A stretch of DNA of 64,000 bases, taken from NCBI RefSeq assembly GCF_014199535.1, contig NZ_JACHNV010000002.1:372001-436000 (forward strand). The letters run 5' to 3'. Source of the DNA: Hymenobacter latericoloratus. GTDB taxonomy: Bacteria; Bacteroidota; Bacteroidia; Cytophagales; Hymenobacteraceae. Shown one piece after another: positions 16,759 through 25,263 of the stretch. A program made the position numbers and the translations under genes. The first letter of the stretch is position 1; each line of letters opens with the position of its first letter. The notes beneath the pieces were generated by a model. That model worked only from the letters and a program-made list of their open reading frames with translations, had not been told where the DNA came from and made no database searches.

Positions 16759-18315
16759 ATGGCAAATATTTTCGCCAAAAAACCGCTGGCCCAGCTGCTG
16801 GGCGAAGCCAACTCCTCGGGGGAAGGCTCGCTGAAGCGCACCCTGGGCGCCGCTAACCTGGTGGCGCTCGGCGTGGGGGCTATCATTGGGGCCGGCCTGT
16901 TCGTGCGTACTGCCGCTGCCGCCGCCCAGGCCTCGGGGCCGGGCGTGACGCTGGCCTTTATTGTGGCCGCCATTGGCTGTGCTTTCGCCGGCCTCTGCTA
17001 CGCCGAGTTTGCCGCTATGATTCCCATTGCCGGCTCGGCCTACACCTACGCCTACACCACCATGGGCGAATTTGTGGCCTGGGTAATTGGCTGGGCCCTG
17101 ATTATGGAATACGCCCTGGGGGCCGCCACGGTGAGCATTGCCTGGAGCGAGTACCTGAACAAGCTCTTGGAAGTTTTTGGCACCCGAATACCCTTTGAGC
17201 TGTGCCACGCCCCGAGCGAAGGCGGCTGGCTGAACCTGCCCGCCCTGCTGGTAGTAGTGGCCCTGAGCCTGCTGCTCATCAAAGGCACCCAGGAGTCGGC
17301 CACGTTCAACTCCATTATTGTAGTGGTGAAAGTAGCCATCGTGCTGGTATTCATTGCGGTAGGCTGGCAGTTCATCAACCCCGCCAACCATACGCCCTAC
17401 CTGATTCCGGACAACGCTGAGCCCGTGCGCAACGCCGCCGGCGTGGTAGTACGCGAGTACACCGACTGGAACAAGCACGGCATCTTCGGCATTCTGGGGG
17501 GCTCGGCCATCGTGTTCTTCGCCTTTATTGGCTTCGACGCCGTTTCGACGGCCGCGCAGGAAGCCAAGAACCCCAAGCGCGACATGCCCATCGGTATCCT
17601 GGGTTCCCTGGCCGTGTGCACCGTGCTGTACATCCTGTTCGGCCACGTGCTGACGGGCGTAGCCAACTGGCGCGAGTTTGCTGACCCGGCTAAGGGTGGC
17701 GAGGCCTCCGTGGCCTACGCCATCAAGGAGCACATGCCCGGCTACGAGTGGCTCTCGACGGCCGTAACGGTAGCTATTCTGGCTGGCTTCTCGTCGGTGG
17801 TACTGGTAATGCTGATGGGCCAGAGCCGGGTGTTCTTCTCCATGGCCAACGACGGCCTGATGCCGAAGGCTTTCTCCGAGCTGCACCCCAAATTCCGCAC
17901 GCCCTACAAGTCAAACCTGGTGCTGCTGGTGTTCGTGGGCGCCTTCGCGGCGTTTGTACCCGGCTCCCTGGCCGGCGACCTGACCTCGTTCGGGACTCTG
18001 CTGGCCTTCGTGCTGGTGTCGGCGGGCGTGTGGATCATGCGCAAAACCGATCCGCAGCAGCCCCGTCCGTTCCGCGCGCCCCTCTCCGATGCCTCGTTCC
18101 CCTTCGTGCCGATTATGGGTATCGTGGTCTGCCTGGCTATGATTGCCGCCCTCGATGCCTTCACCCTGAAAGTAGCCCTGGGCTGGATGATTCTCGGCTT
18201 CATCGTGTACTTTATTTACGGCAAGCGCAACTCCAAGCTCCAGCAGGGCATTGTAGTGGTACCCACCGAAATGGAGGAGCAGGCCTTCATCGAGCCCGAC
18301 CCCAAAAACGCCTAA
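16759..18315 (+). CDS. APC-family amino acid permease
   Basis: A 518-residue inner-membrane transporter with about twelve hydrophobic segments, matching bacterial cationic amino acid transporter (YfnA/CAT-like) proteins. The first helix contains the substrate-binding unwound motif GVGAIIGAGLFVRT (residues 38-51). The consensus stretch IPIAGSAYTYAYTTMGEFVAW marks helix 3, and FFAFIGFDAVSTAAQEAKNPKRDMP marks helix 6. Import of amino acids by proton symport is inferred from the family; the specific substrate cannot be read. The start at 16759 (MANIFAKKPLAQLL) matches relatives. A strong terminator follows. Confidence 0.92.
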   Translation: MANIFAKKPLAQLLGEANSSGEGSLKRTLGAANLVALGVGAIIGAGLFVRTAAAAAQASGPGVTLAFIVAAIGCAFAGLCYAEFAAMIPIAGSAYTYAYTTMGEFVAWVIGWALIMEYALGAATVSIAWSEYLNKLLEVFGTRIPFELCHAPSEGGWLNLPALLVVVALSLLLIKGTQESATFNSIIVVVKVAIVLVFIAVGWQFINPANHTPYLIPDNAEPVRNAAGVVVREYTDWNKHGIFGILGGSAIVFFAFIGFDAVSTAAQEAKNPKRDMPIGILGSLAVCTVLYILFGHVLTGVANWREFADPAKGGEASVAYAIKEHMPGYEWLSTAVTVAILAGFSSVVLVMLMGQSRVFFSMANDGLMPKAFSELHPKFRTPYKSNLVLLVFVGAFAAFVPGSLAGDLTSFGTLLAFVLVSAGVWIMRKTDPQQPRPFRAPLSDASFPFVPIMGIVVCLAMIAALDAFTLKVALGWMILGFIVYFIYGKRNSKLQQGIVVVPTEMEEQAFIEPDPKNA

Positions 18316-18339
18316 GCAGCCTACCTCGCTTTGAACAGA

Positions 18340-18371
18340 AAAGCCCCGCCGATAACTCGGCGGGGCTTTTT
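18340..18371 (+). terminator. Rho-independent terminator
   Basis: A 13-bp perfect stem (AAAGCCCCGCCGA and complement), 4-base loop TAAC, followed by TTTTTT; 25 bases after the permease stop. Confidence 0.92.
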
Positions 18372-18492
18372 TAGTATTCTAGCCGCCCGTTCCGGTCCGA
18401 CGGCGGGGCCGTCTGACCGGCTGGCTTCGGGCTGACTTCCGGCCGATAGGGTTTGCGGCCGTGGCGGGGGTAGGCGGAAACCGCTCGGGCGG

Positions 18493-18702
18493 TTACTTAG
18501 CCGGCTTCACCTCACTTTGCAGCTTCAGCACCTTGTCGCCGTTGTCCTGCACAATAAGAAAAGCGGGGTTGTCGGGGGTGCCGTGGCGGGTGATTTCAGA
18601 GCCCTGCAGCTTGCGGGTAACCGACTCTTTGTGGGTTTCCTCGATTTTGCCGGTGGCCGTGCCGGTGCCGTATTTCCAGGTTACTTGGGTGCCTTTGCGC
18701 AT
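18493..18702 (-). CDS. Small DUF2945-type (HVA1/TUDOR-like) protein
   Basis: A 69-residue basic protein: MRKGTQVTWKYGTGTATGKI followed by KESVTRKLQGSEITRHGTPDNPAFLIVQ and a Lys-rich end. This pattern (a short beta barrel with WKYGTG, NPAFLI) is the hallmark of DUF2945, related to hypervirulence-associated TUDOR-like domains. Function is unknown. The start at 18702 matches family length. It is divergent from the large amidohydrolase gene; the 174-base interval between them should hold both promoters. Confidence 0.8.
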   Translation of the reverse strand: MRKGTQVTWKYGTGTATGKIEETHKESVTRKLQGSEITRHGTPDNPAFLIVQDNGDKVLKLQSEVKPAK

Positions 18703-18876
18703 GGGGTATGGGAAATGTCGGGTTTTGGTAGTTAGTTGAGCTTCTTCTTCAGCATACTGACCTGGTGCAACTCCGGTTGCCGAAGTGGTTCTTTGCTGCA
18801 CCAGGGGGTAGGAATTTGCTGCTTCCGGGGCCGTTTTTCCGCGTCACATCCTTTCTATTTCTCATACCTCTACCCC

Positions 18877-21800
18877 ATGCGCATTGACCTTCGCCGGCTG
18901 GGCCTGGCCGGTGGGCTGCTGGCCGGCAGCCTCACGGCCGCCCACGCCCAGCAGCCAGCCACCTTTCCCCGCAACGGCGTGTACGACCAGCGGCCGGGCC
19001 TGTACGCCTTCACCCACGCCACCATTTTTCTGGACTACAAAACCCGCCTCGACGATGCCACTCTGCTGATTCGGGACGGCAAAGTGGAGGCCGTGGGGCC
19101 CAAGGTGAAGATTCCGGCCGGGGCCGTGGTTCAGGACCTGAAGGGGCGCTTTATTTACCCCGGCTTCGTGGATTTGTACGCCTCCTACGGTGTGCCCGAG
19201 GTGAAAGCCCCCGAGCGCCAGGGCCGCCGCAGTGGCCCCCAGCTGGAAAGCACCAAGGCCGGCGCCTACGACTGGAACCAAGCCATTCATCCGGAGGTAA
19301 ACGCGGCCGAGCTGTTTCGCGTGAATGCTGAGCAGGCCGAGGCCTACCGCCGCCAGGGCTTCGGGGCGGTGCTCACCCACCAGCCCGACGGCATTGCCCG
19401 CGGCACGGCCGCCCTGGTAAGCCTGAGCTCCAGCCGCCGCGAAAGTGAGGTGCTGCTCCAGGACCGGTCGGCGGCGACTTTCAGCTTCGAGAAGGGTAGC
19501 AGCACGCAAGATTATCCGTCGTCGTTGATGGGCAGCATTGCCCTGCTGCGCCAGAGCTACCTCGATGCCGACTGGAACCAGCGCAACCCCACCCGAGAGC
19601 AGAACCTCTCGCTGCGGGCCCTTACGCAGCAGCGCCAGCTGCCCGCCATTTTTGAGGTGCGCGACAAGCTCAACGCCCTGCGGGCCGATAAGCTGGGCGA
19701 CGAGTTCGGGGTGCAGTACATCATCAAAGGCCGCGGCGACGAGTACCAGCGCATTGCTGATATCAAAGCCACCCAGGCCCCGCTCATTCTCACCCTCAAC
19801 TTCCCCGATGCCTACCAGGTAGATGACGTGTACGACGCGGCCCGCGTAAGCCTGCAGGAGCTGAAGCACTGGGAAATGGCCCCGGCTAACCCCGCCATGC
19901 TGGCCAAAGCCGGCGTGCCCTTCGCCCTCTCGGCCGCCGACCTCAAAGACAAAAAGAAGTTTCTGCCCAACCTGCGCAAAGCCGTGCAGTACGGCCTCTC
20001 GGAGCAGCAGGCCCTGAAGGCTCTCACCGCTACCCCCGCCGCCTTGGTGAAAGCCCAGGACAGGGTAGGGGCCCTGCGGCCGGGCATGGAAGCCAACTTC
20101 CTGGTGTGCTCGGGCCGCCTGCTCGCCGAGGATAACGTGCTGCTCGACAACTGGGTGCAGGGCGAGCGGTACCAGCTCAGCACCCTGCCGGTCGACTACC
20201 GGGGCGTGTACAAGCTGAGCATGACGACTGCTGATAAAGTCAAGGATAATGAGTTCCGGCTTGGGGCAGATATGACCCTGCTGATTCAGGGCAAACCAGA
20301 CGCTCCCCAACTAAAAGTTGTGGGCTCGCCCGGCGATACGATTAAGGGCAGCCTGACTGTTAGCGGCGAGTTGGCTACCATCGTATTCAATACCAGAAAG
20401 GGAAAAGACGCTGATGTAACTCGTTTAAGTGGCTACTATACCCCCGAAACCCGCACTTTTCAAGGCGACGGTCAGCTAAGCGGTACACAAACCGGCTGGA
20501 CAAACATCAAATGGACGGCCCGCCGCCTCGAAGAAGCCACCCGCGCCGCCCGCCGCGACTCCGTGAAAGCGCCCGTGCCGCCTCAGCTGGGCGCGGTGCA
20601 GTATCCCTTCGTGGCCTACGGCCGCCCGGAGGTGCCGGCCCAGCAAACCGTGCTCATCAAGAACGCCACCGTGTGGACCAGTGAGGCCGCCGGCAAGCTC
20701 GAAAACACCGATGTACTGCTGCAAAACGGCAAAATTGTGCGCATTGGCCGCAACCTGTCCGTGCCCAGCGGCGGCCGCAGCATTGATGGTACCGGCAAGC
20801 ACCTCACGCCCGGCATCATCGATGAGCACTCCCACCTGGCTATTTCCGGGGGCGTAAACGAGGGCACCCAGTCCGTAACGTCGGAAGTGAGCATCGGCGA
20901 CGTAGTGGACCCCGAGGACGTGGATGTGTACCGCGACCTGGCCGGCGGGGTAGTGGCCGCCCAGCTGCTGCACGGCTCGGCCAACCCCATCGGCGGGCAG
21001 TCGGCCCTGATTAAAATGCGCTGGGGCATGACGCCGGAGCAAATGAAAATTGCCGGCGCACCGGGCTTTATCAAGTTTGCCCTCGGCGAGAACGTCAAGC
21101 AAAGCAACTGGGGCGAGCTGAACGTGGTGCGCTTCCCGCAAACCCGCATGGGCACCGAGCAGGTGTTCGTGGATGCCTTCACCCGCGCCAAGGAGTACGA
21201 GCAGGAGTGGAAGGCCTGGAACAAGCTCAGCAAAGGCAAGCAGAAGAAAGGCGAGGCCCCACGCCGCGACCTGGAGCTGGAGGCCCTGGTGGAAATCCTG
21301 AACCGCCAGCGCTTCATCACCTGCCATAGCTACGTGCAGTCCGAAATCAACATGCTCATGAACGTGTCGGACCGCATGGGCTTCCCGGTGAACACCTTCA
21401 CCCACATCCTGGAAGGCTACAAAGTGGCCGACAAGATGAAGCAGCGCAACATCAACGCCAGCACTTTCTCCGACTGGTGGGCCTACAAAAACGAAGTGCG
21501 CGACGCCATTCCTTACAACGCCGGCATCATGCACGACGTGGGCCTGAACGTGGCCCTCAACTCCGACGACGCCGAAATGAGCCGCCGCCTCAACCAGGAA
21601 GCCGCCAAAATGGTGAAGTACAGCAACCTGTCAGAGGAGGAAGCCCTGAAAATGGTGACCATCAACCCGGCCAAAATGCTGCACCTGGACCGGAACATGG
21701 GCAGCATCAAGGAAGGCAAGGATGCCGACGTAGTGCTCTGGACCGATAACCCCCTGAGCGTGTACGCCCGCGCCGAGCGCACCTTCGTGGACGGCCGCGA

Positions 21801-21981
21801 GATGTTCAGCCTGGAAACCGACCAGCAGCTGCGCCAGCAGCTGGAGCAGGAGCGCCTGCGCATTGTGCAGAAAATGCTGGACGCCAAGAAAGGCGGCGCC
21901 GCTACCCAGCTGCCCACCGCCAAGCCCAACCAGCACTACCACTGCGACACCGAGGGCCAGGCAAAGGAGCTGGATAAGTAG
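18877..21981 (+). CDS. Large secreted tandem amidohydrolase
   Basis: A 1034-residue exported protein (signal peptide ending AAHAQ, residue 24) with two imidazolonepropionase-like amidohydrolase modules. The first (about residues 45-445) keeps the fold (GRFIYPGFVDLYASYG) but lacks the HxH metal motif that should follow PGFVD. The second (from about residue 590) retains GIIDEHSHLAISGG, so one metal-binding site looks intact; later landmarks are TCHSYVQSE, FTHILEGY and LNSDDAEM. Between them, residues ~448-548 form a beta-rich insert in lower-GC DNA. The pair with the next gene, a smaller amidohydrolase, is a common Bacteroidota arrangement. Substrate is unknown; periplasmic hydrolysis of amides or peptides is inferred. 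Confidence 0.85.
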   Translation: MRIDLRRLGLAGGLLAGSLTAAHAQQPATFPRNGVYDQRPGLYAFTHATIFLDYKTRLDDATLLIRDGKVEAVGPKVKIPAGAVVQDLKGRFIYPGFVDLYASYGVPEVKAPERQGRRSGPQLESTKAGAYDWNQAIHPEVNAAELFRVNAEQAEAYRRQGFGAVLTHQPDGIARGTAALVSLSSSRRESEVLLQDRSAATFSFEKGSSTQDYPSSLMGSIALLRQSYLDADWNQRNPTREQNLSLRALTQQRQLPAIFEVRDKLNALRADKLGDEFGVQYIIKGRGDEYQRIADIKATQAPLILTLNFPDAYQVDDVYDAARVSLQELKHWEMAPANPAMLAKAGVPFALSAADLKDKKKFLPNLRKAVQYGLSEQQALKALTATPAALVKAQDRVGALRPGMEANFLVCSGRLLAEDNVLLDNWVQGERYQLSTLPVDYRGVYKLSMTTADKVKDNEFRLGADMTLLIQGKPDAPQLKVVGSPGDTIKGSLTVSGELATIVFNTRKGKDADVTRLSGYYTPETRTFQGDGQLSGTQTGWTNIKWTARRLEEATRAARRDSVKAPVPPQLGAVQYPFVAYGRPEVPAQQTVLIKNATVWTSEAAGKLENTDVLLQNGKIVRIGRNLSVPSGGRSIDGTGKHLTPGIIDEHSHLAISGGVNEGTQSVTSEVSIGDVVDPEDVDVYRDLAGGVVAAQLLHGSANPIGGQSALIKMRWGMTPEQMKIAGAPGFIKFALGENVKQSNWGELNVVRFPQTRMGTEQVFVDAFTRAKEYEQEWKAWNKLSKGKQKKGEAPRRDLELEALVEILNRQRFITCHSYVQSEINMLMNVSDRMGFPVNTFTHILEGYKVADKMKQRNINASTFSDWWAYKNEVRDAIPYNAGIMHDVGLNVALNSDDAEMSRRLNQEAAKMVKYSNLSEEEALKMVTINPAKMLHLDRNMGSIKEGKDADVVLWTDNPLSVYARAERTFVDGREMFSLETDQQLRQQLEQERLRIVQKMLDAKKGGAATQLPTAKPNQHYHCDTEGQAKELDK

Positions 21982-22009
21982 CTTTTGGCTGCTCAGCCTA
22001 CAATTCTTC

Positions 22010-22114
22010 GTCATGCTGAGCGCAGCCGAAGCATCTCTCCCGCTTCGTCCTCATGAATGCGTTAGCCAGAGGGGGAGATGCTTCGACTACGCCTCCGGCT
22101 TCGCTCAGCATGAC
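22010..22114. repeat. Intergenic palindromic repeat, copy 3 (longer variant)
   Basis: Arms GTCATGCTGAGCG and CGCTCAGCATGAC are perfectly inverted, with an inner pair GAAGCATCTC / GAGATGCTTC. It lies between the two amidohydrolase genes, 28 bases after the first stop, so it would be part of a shared transcript. Confidence 0.85.
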
Positions 22115-22138
22115 ACGTTCCAGACAAATAATAACCCC

Positions 22139-23443
22139 ATGAAACATATTTTTCTTTCCCTGGCGCTACTGGCCGCTACCCCCGCCCTGGCCCAGGTGCC
22201 CGCCCCGGCGCCGGCCCAGAGCCGGCCGGTGCTGCTGCTGGGCGGCACCCTGCACGTAGGCAACGGCACGGTGGTGCCCGATGCCGCCGTGGCTTTCGAT
22301 AAGGGCCGCATTACCTACGCCGGGGCCCAGAGCGGCTTTGCCCAGGACCGCGCCGCCTTCGAGGTCATCGACGTGAAAGGCCAGCAGATATACCCCGGCC
22401 TGATTCTGCCCAACTCCACCCTGGGCCTGACGGAGGTAGAATCCATCCGGGCCACGGTGGACGCGCGCGAGGTAGGCGAGTTCAACCCCAACGTGCGCAG
22501 CCTCATTGCCTACAACACCGACTCCGACATTATCCCGACGGTGCGCACCAACGGGGTGCTGCTCACCCAGGTAACGCCCCGCGGCGGTATTCTCTCGGGT
22601 CAGAGCAGCGTGGTGCAGCTGGATGCCTGGAACTGGCAGGACGCCCAGGTACGCGCCGATGATGGCCTGCACCTGAACTGGCCGGCCATGATTATCAAAA
22701 CCAGCCCCACCGACGAGCCTGCGGTGCTGGAGCGCCGCGAGAAAAACCGACAGGAGCAGCTGCGCCAGCTCGAGAGCCTGCTCCAGGAGGCCAGTGCCTA
22801 CCGCCAGCAGCCCGCCGGCCGCCGCGAAAACCTGCGCCTCACGTCCCTGGCCGGCCTCTTCGATGGCTCGAAAACCCTGTTTATTCACGCCGACTACGGC
22901 AAGGAGCTGCTGGAGGCCGTGCGGTTTGCCAAGCGCCTGGGCGTGCAGAAAGTAGCCGTAGTGGGGGCCCGCGACGCCTGGATGATGCTGGACTTTCTGA
23001 AGCAGAACGACGTGGCCGTGGTGCTGTCCCGCATTCATGCCCTGCCCCGCCGCGAGGGCGACGCCTACGACCAGCCTTTCCGGCTGCCCAGCTTGCTCCA
23101 GCAGGCCGGGGTGCGCTTCTGCCTCGATTACGAAGGCGACCAGGAAACCTCCGGGGCCCGCAACCTGGCCTTTGTAGCCGGCACGGCTGCCGGCTACGGC
23201 CTCAGCAAAGAGCAGGCCCTGGAAGCCGTAACCCTGAGCCCGGCCCGCATTCTGGGCATCGACAAGGACTTTGGCTCCGTGGAAGCGGGTAAAAGCGCTA
23301 CCCTGGTAGTAAGCCGCGGCGACCTGCTGGACATGCGCACCAACGACGTGACCCGCGCCTGGATTGAGGGCCGGGCCTTCCGCCTCGATACCAAGCAAAC
23401 CTACCTGCGCGACAAGTTCCGGGGGAAGTACGGCCTGAAATAG
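22139..23443 (+). CDS. Secreted amidohydrolase-like protein
   Basis: A 434-residue exported protein (signal peptide MKHIFLSLALLAATPALAQ). It has the amidohydrolase N-terminal beta sandwich (LLLGGTLHVGNGTVVPDAAVAF, KGQQIYPGLILPNSTLGL) and the C-terminal LSPARILGIDKDFGSVEAGKSATLVV motif. As in the first half of the upstream protein, the HxH motif expected after YPGLI is missing, so it may be catalytically inactive or a partner subunit. It is 157 bases downstream of the large amidohydrolase gene on the same strand; the two probably form a functional pair. Confidence 0.82.
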   Translation: MKHIFLSLALLAATPALAQVPAPAPAQSRPVLLLGGTLHVGNGTVVPDAAVAFDKGRITYAGAQSGFAQDRAAFEVIDVKGQQIYPGLILPNSTLGLTEVESIRATVDAREVGEFNPNVRSLIAYNTDSDIIPTVRTNGVLLTQVTPRGGILSGQSSVVQLDAWNWQDAQVRADDGLHLNWPAMIIKTSPTDEPAVLERREKNRQEQLRQLESLLQEASAYRQQPAGRRENLRLTSLAGLFDGSKTLFIHADYGKELLEAVRFAKRLGVQKVAVVGARDAWMMLDFLKQNDVAVVLSRIHALPRREGDAYDQPFRLPSLLQQAGVRFCLDYEGDQETSGARNLAFVAGTAAGYGLSKEQALEAVTLSPARILGIDKDFGSVEAGKSATLVVSRGDLLDMRTNDVTRAWIEGRAFRLDTKQTYLRDKFRGKYGLK

Positions 23444-23683
23444 GCGCCGGTAAGTCCGGAGCTGGAAACCCGGCGTTGGGAGTGTGGGCCTGCCTGCGGG
23501 GTAGGGCCGGCCCCGGCGCCGGGTTTTGCGCGCCAGCGCCAGAAAACGCTCGCCTGAGGATATGTAAAAATCATAATATATACTATGGGTTATATTGACG
23601 GAAAGAGTAGATTATAGTATCTTTCTTTGTGGACCCGCGACCAACCTCCGGCCGGACAACCAAAGGCGTTACGCCCTGTACCT

Positions 23684-24355
23684 ATGTCTGAACCATTGCC
23701 AGAAGACGAAGTCATTTCCCTTTTGCTGGTGGACGACCATCCGGTGGTAGTAGAGGGGCTCAAAAGCATGCTGCGGCCCGAAGCCCGCCTGCGCGTGGCG
23801 GCGCAGGCCTACAGCGGCGCCGAAGCCCTGCACCTGCTGGCCACCCACTGGCCCAATATTCAGGTGGCCGTGCTGGATTTGAACATGCCCGAAATGTCGG
23901 GCATTGAGCTGGCGCGCACCATCCGGACGCAGTGGCCATCCATTCGGGTTCTTATTCTGAGCATGTTTCATGACCACGCCACGGTAGCCGAAATGCTGGA
24001 GGCGGGTGGCTCGGGCTACGTGCTCAAAACCGCTACCCGGACGGAACTGACGGAGGCCATCCTGCAGGTTGCCGCCGGCCGCAACTATTTCAGCCAGGAT
24101 GTAGCCGCCACCTTGCTGCAGAACCTGCACATCCCGGCCGCGCTGGAGGCCAACCGCCCCGCCGACCTGACCAACCGGGAGCGGGAAATTCTGGGGCTTA
24201 TTGCGCAGGAGTACTCCAACCAGGCCATTGCCGAAATGCTCTTCATCAGTGAGCGGACCGTGGAAACGCACCGGCGCAACCTGTTCACTAAAACCAACTC
24301 CAAGTCGGTGGTGGGGCTTATTCAGTACGCCTTGCGGCACAAGCTGATTTCCTGA
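23684..24355 (+). CDS. NarL/FixJ-type response regulator
   Basis: A 223-residue two-component regulator. The receiver domain has the acidic pair D17-D18 (LLLVDDHP), the phosphoacceptor D65 (AVLDLNMPEMSG) and the conserved K115 (YVLKTA). The LuxR-type helix-turn-helix begins near residue 160 (LTNREREILGLIAQEYSNQAIAEMLFISERTVETHRRNLF). It should activate promoters when phosphorylated. No histidine kinase gene lies next to it, so it is an orphan in this window. The start at 23684 was chosen because upstream in-frame residues are not family-like. A TATCTTTC sequence about 60 bases upstream may be its -7 box. Confidence 0.93.
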   Translation: MSEPLPEDEVISLLLVDDHPVVVEGLKSMLRPEARLRVAAQAYSGAEALHLLATHWPNIQVAVLDLNMPEMSGIELARTIRTQWPSIRVLILSMFHDHATVAEMLEAGGSGYVLKTATRTELTEAILQVAAGRNYFSQDVAATLLQNLHIPAALEANRPADLTNREREILGLIAQEYSNQAIAEMLFISERTVETHRRNLFTKTNSKSVVGLIQYALRHKLIS

Positions 24356-24858
24356 GCCGGCGCTATATAGCTAATGTGCAAGGTTCTCGCCAGATGTAAA
24401 CTGGCGCCTCGCACCCCGCAGTAGGCTCCAAAAAGTTGAGCAGCCACCGGCTACCGGCCGGGAAGCCAACGGCTAACCCGTGGCCGGTAGTGGGGGAGAA
24501 GAGGGGGTAGGCCAAGGCCCTGCTTTTAAGATGAGAAACGAAATGCAAATCGGGCTTTTAGCGCCGTAAGGGCGTTTTGTGTTCGATCTGAAGCCCATAG
24601 CGCCGGGAAAACGTGGGGTGTGATAGGGCGCTGAGCGGCCCGGATAAATATCCGTGCTAGTACGGAGGTAAAATAAGGGTTGCTACCTATTTACATTTAT
24701 CAAAGAAAAAATATACCTTAGCATCGTTCAATCAAATGATAATATCTTTATATTTGATCTGAGCAAAAGCGGCTCCGAATCGCTTTAATTAAGTTTTTTC
24801 TCATCTAAATACCGTTTTGCCAGTGTCTAAACATTTAACCACTAACGGAAAACAGACC
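24356..24858. other. Gene-free interval of 503 bases
   Basis: The first half is GC-rich and without recognisable genes. A short stem (CGCC/GGGCG followed by TTTTG) near 24560-24580 may end the regulator transcript. The second half is AT-rich and holds a perfect TATATTTG box (24749-24756). The ~100-base leader before the small gene could hold a regulatory element, but I recognise none. Confidence 0.35.
24749..24756 (+). promoter_or_regulatory. -7 promoter box TATATTTG
   Basis: Perfect TAnnTTTG in an AT-rich region, about 100 bases upstream of the small gene at 24859. Confidence 0.5.
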
Positions 24859-25068
24859 ATGCCTTCGAAGATTCTCTCCTTTATCTGCCACGTACCCGGT
24901 ATGGCTCCCGGCGCATATCCGGCCGTCCCGACGAGTTCTGCCGCCAGCCCCAAAACCACGGAGCGCAAAACCGACTCCAAAGCGGATTCTAAAACAAGTG
25001 GCGGGCACTTTACGGCCATCTATGAAAACGACCGGTTTGTTCGGTTCAAATACATCAGCAACAACTAA
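24859..25068 (+). CDS. Small protein of unknown function
   Basis: A 69-residue basic protein (MPSKILSFICHVPGMAPGAYPAVP..., Lys/Ser/Thr-rich middle, C-terminus FVRFKYISNN). There is no signal peptide. It has its own plausible promoter and a hairpin overlapping its stop codon, which supports a real expressed unit. I do not recognise the family. Confidence 0.5.
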   Translation: MPSKILSFICHVPGMAPGAYPAVPTSSAASPKTTERKTDSKADSKTSGGHFTAIYENDRFVRFKYISNN

Positions 25069-25095
25069 GCAGCCGCTGTCAAGGAGGCTGCTTAG
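25065..25095 (+). terminator. Hairpin at the stop of the small gene
   Basis: A 10-bp stem (CTAAGCAGCC and complement) with an 11-base loop; the left arm includes the stop codon. The tail TTCTGTTCG is only moderately T-rich. Confidence 0.5.
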
Positions 25096-25160
25096 TTCTG
25101 TTCGTCCGCCGGGGTGGCCGCGGGGCCAGCCCGGAAAAAACCTAGCAAAAACCTACACCA

Positions 25161-25200
25161 AAAGGCGCTGTTCTTCCTTCGGGGAGGCGGCGCCTTTTCT
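25161..25200 (+). terminator. Probable terminator
   Basis: AAAGGCGC and GCGCCTTTTCTT form an 8-bp stem around a loop of about 20 bases, ending in a T-rich tail. It lies before the RICIN/OmpA gene. Confidence 0.5.
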
Positions 25201-25263
25201 TGTTCTGCCCGGGCTGGGCCGGAATTCGGCTAACTTGCACCCAGGTTCATCCGTTTCGCGTGC

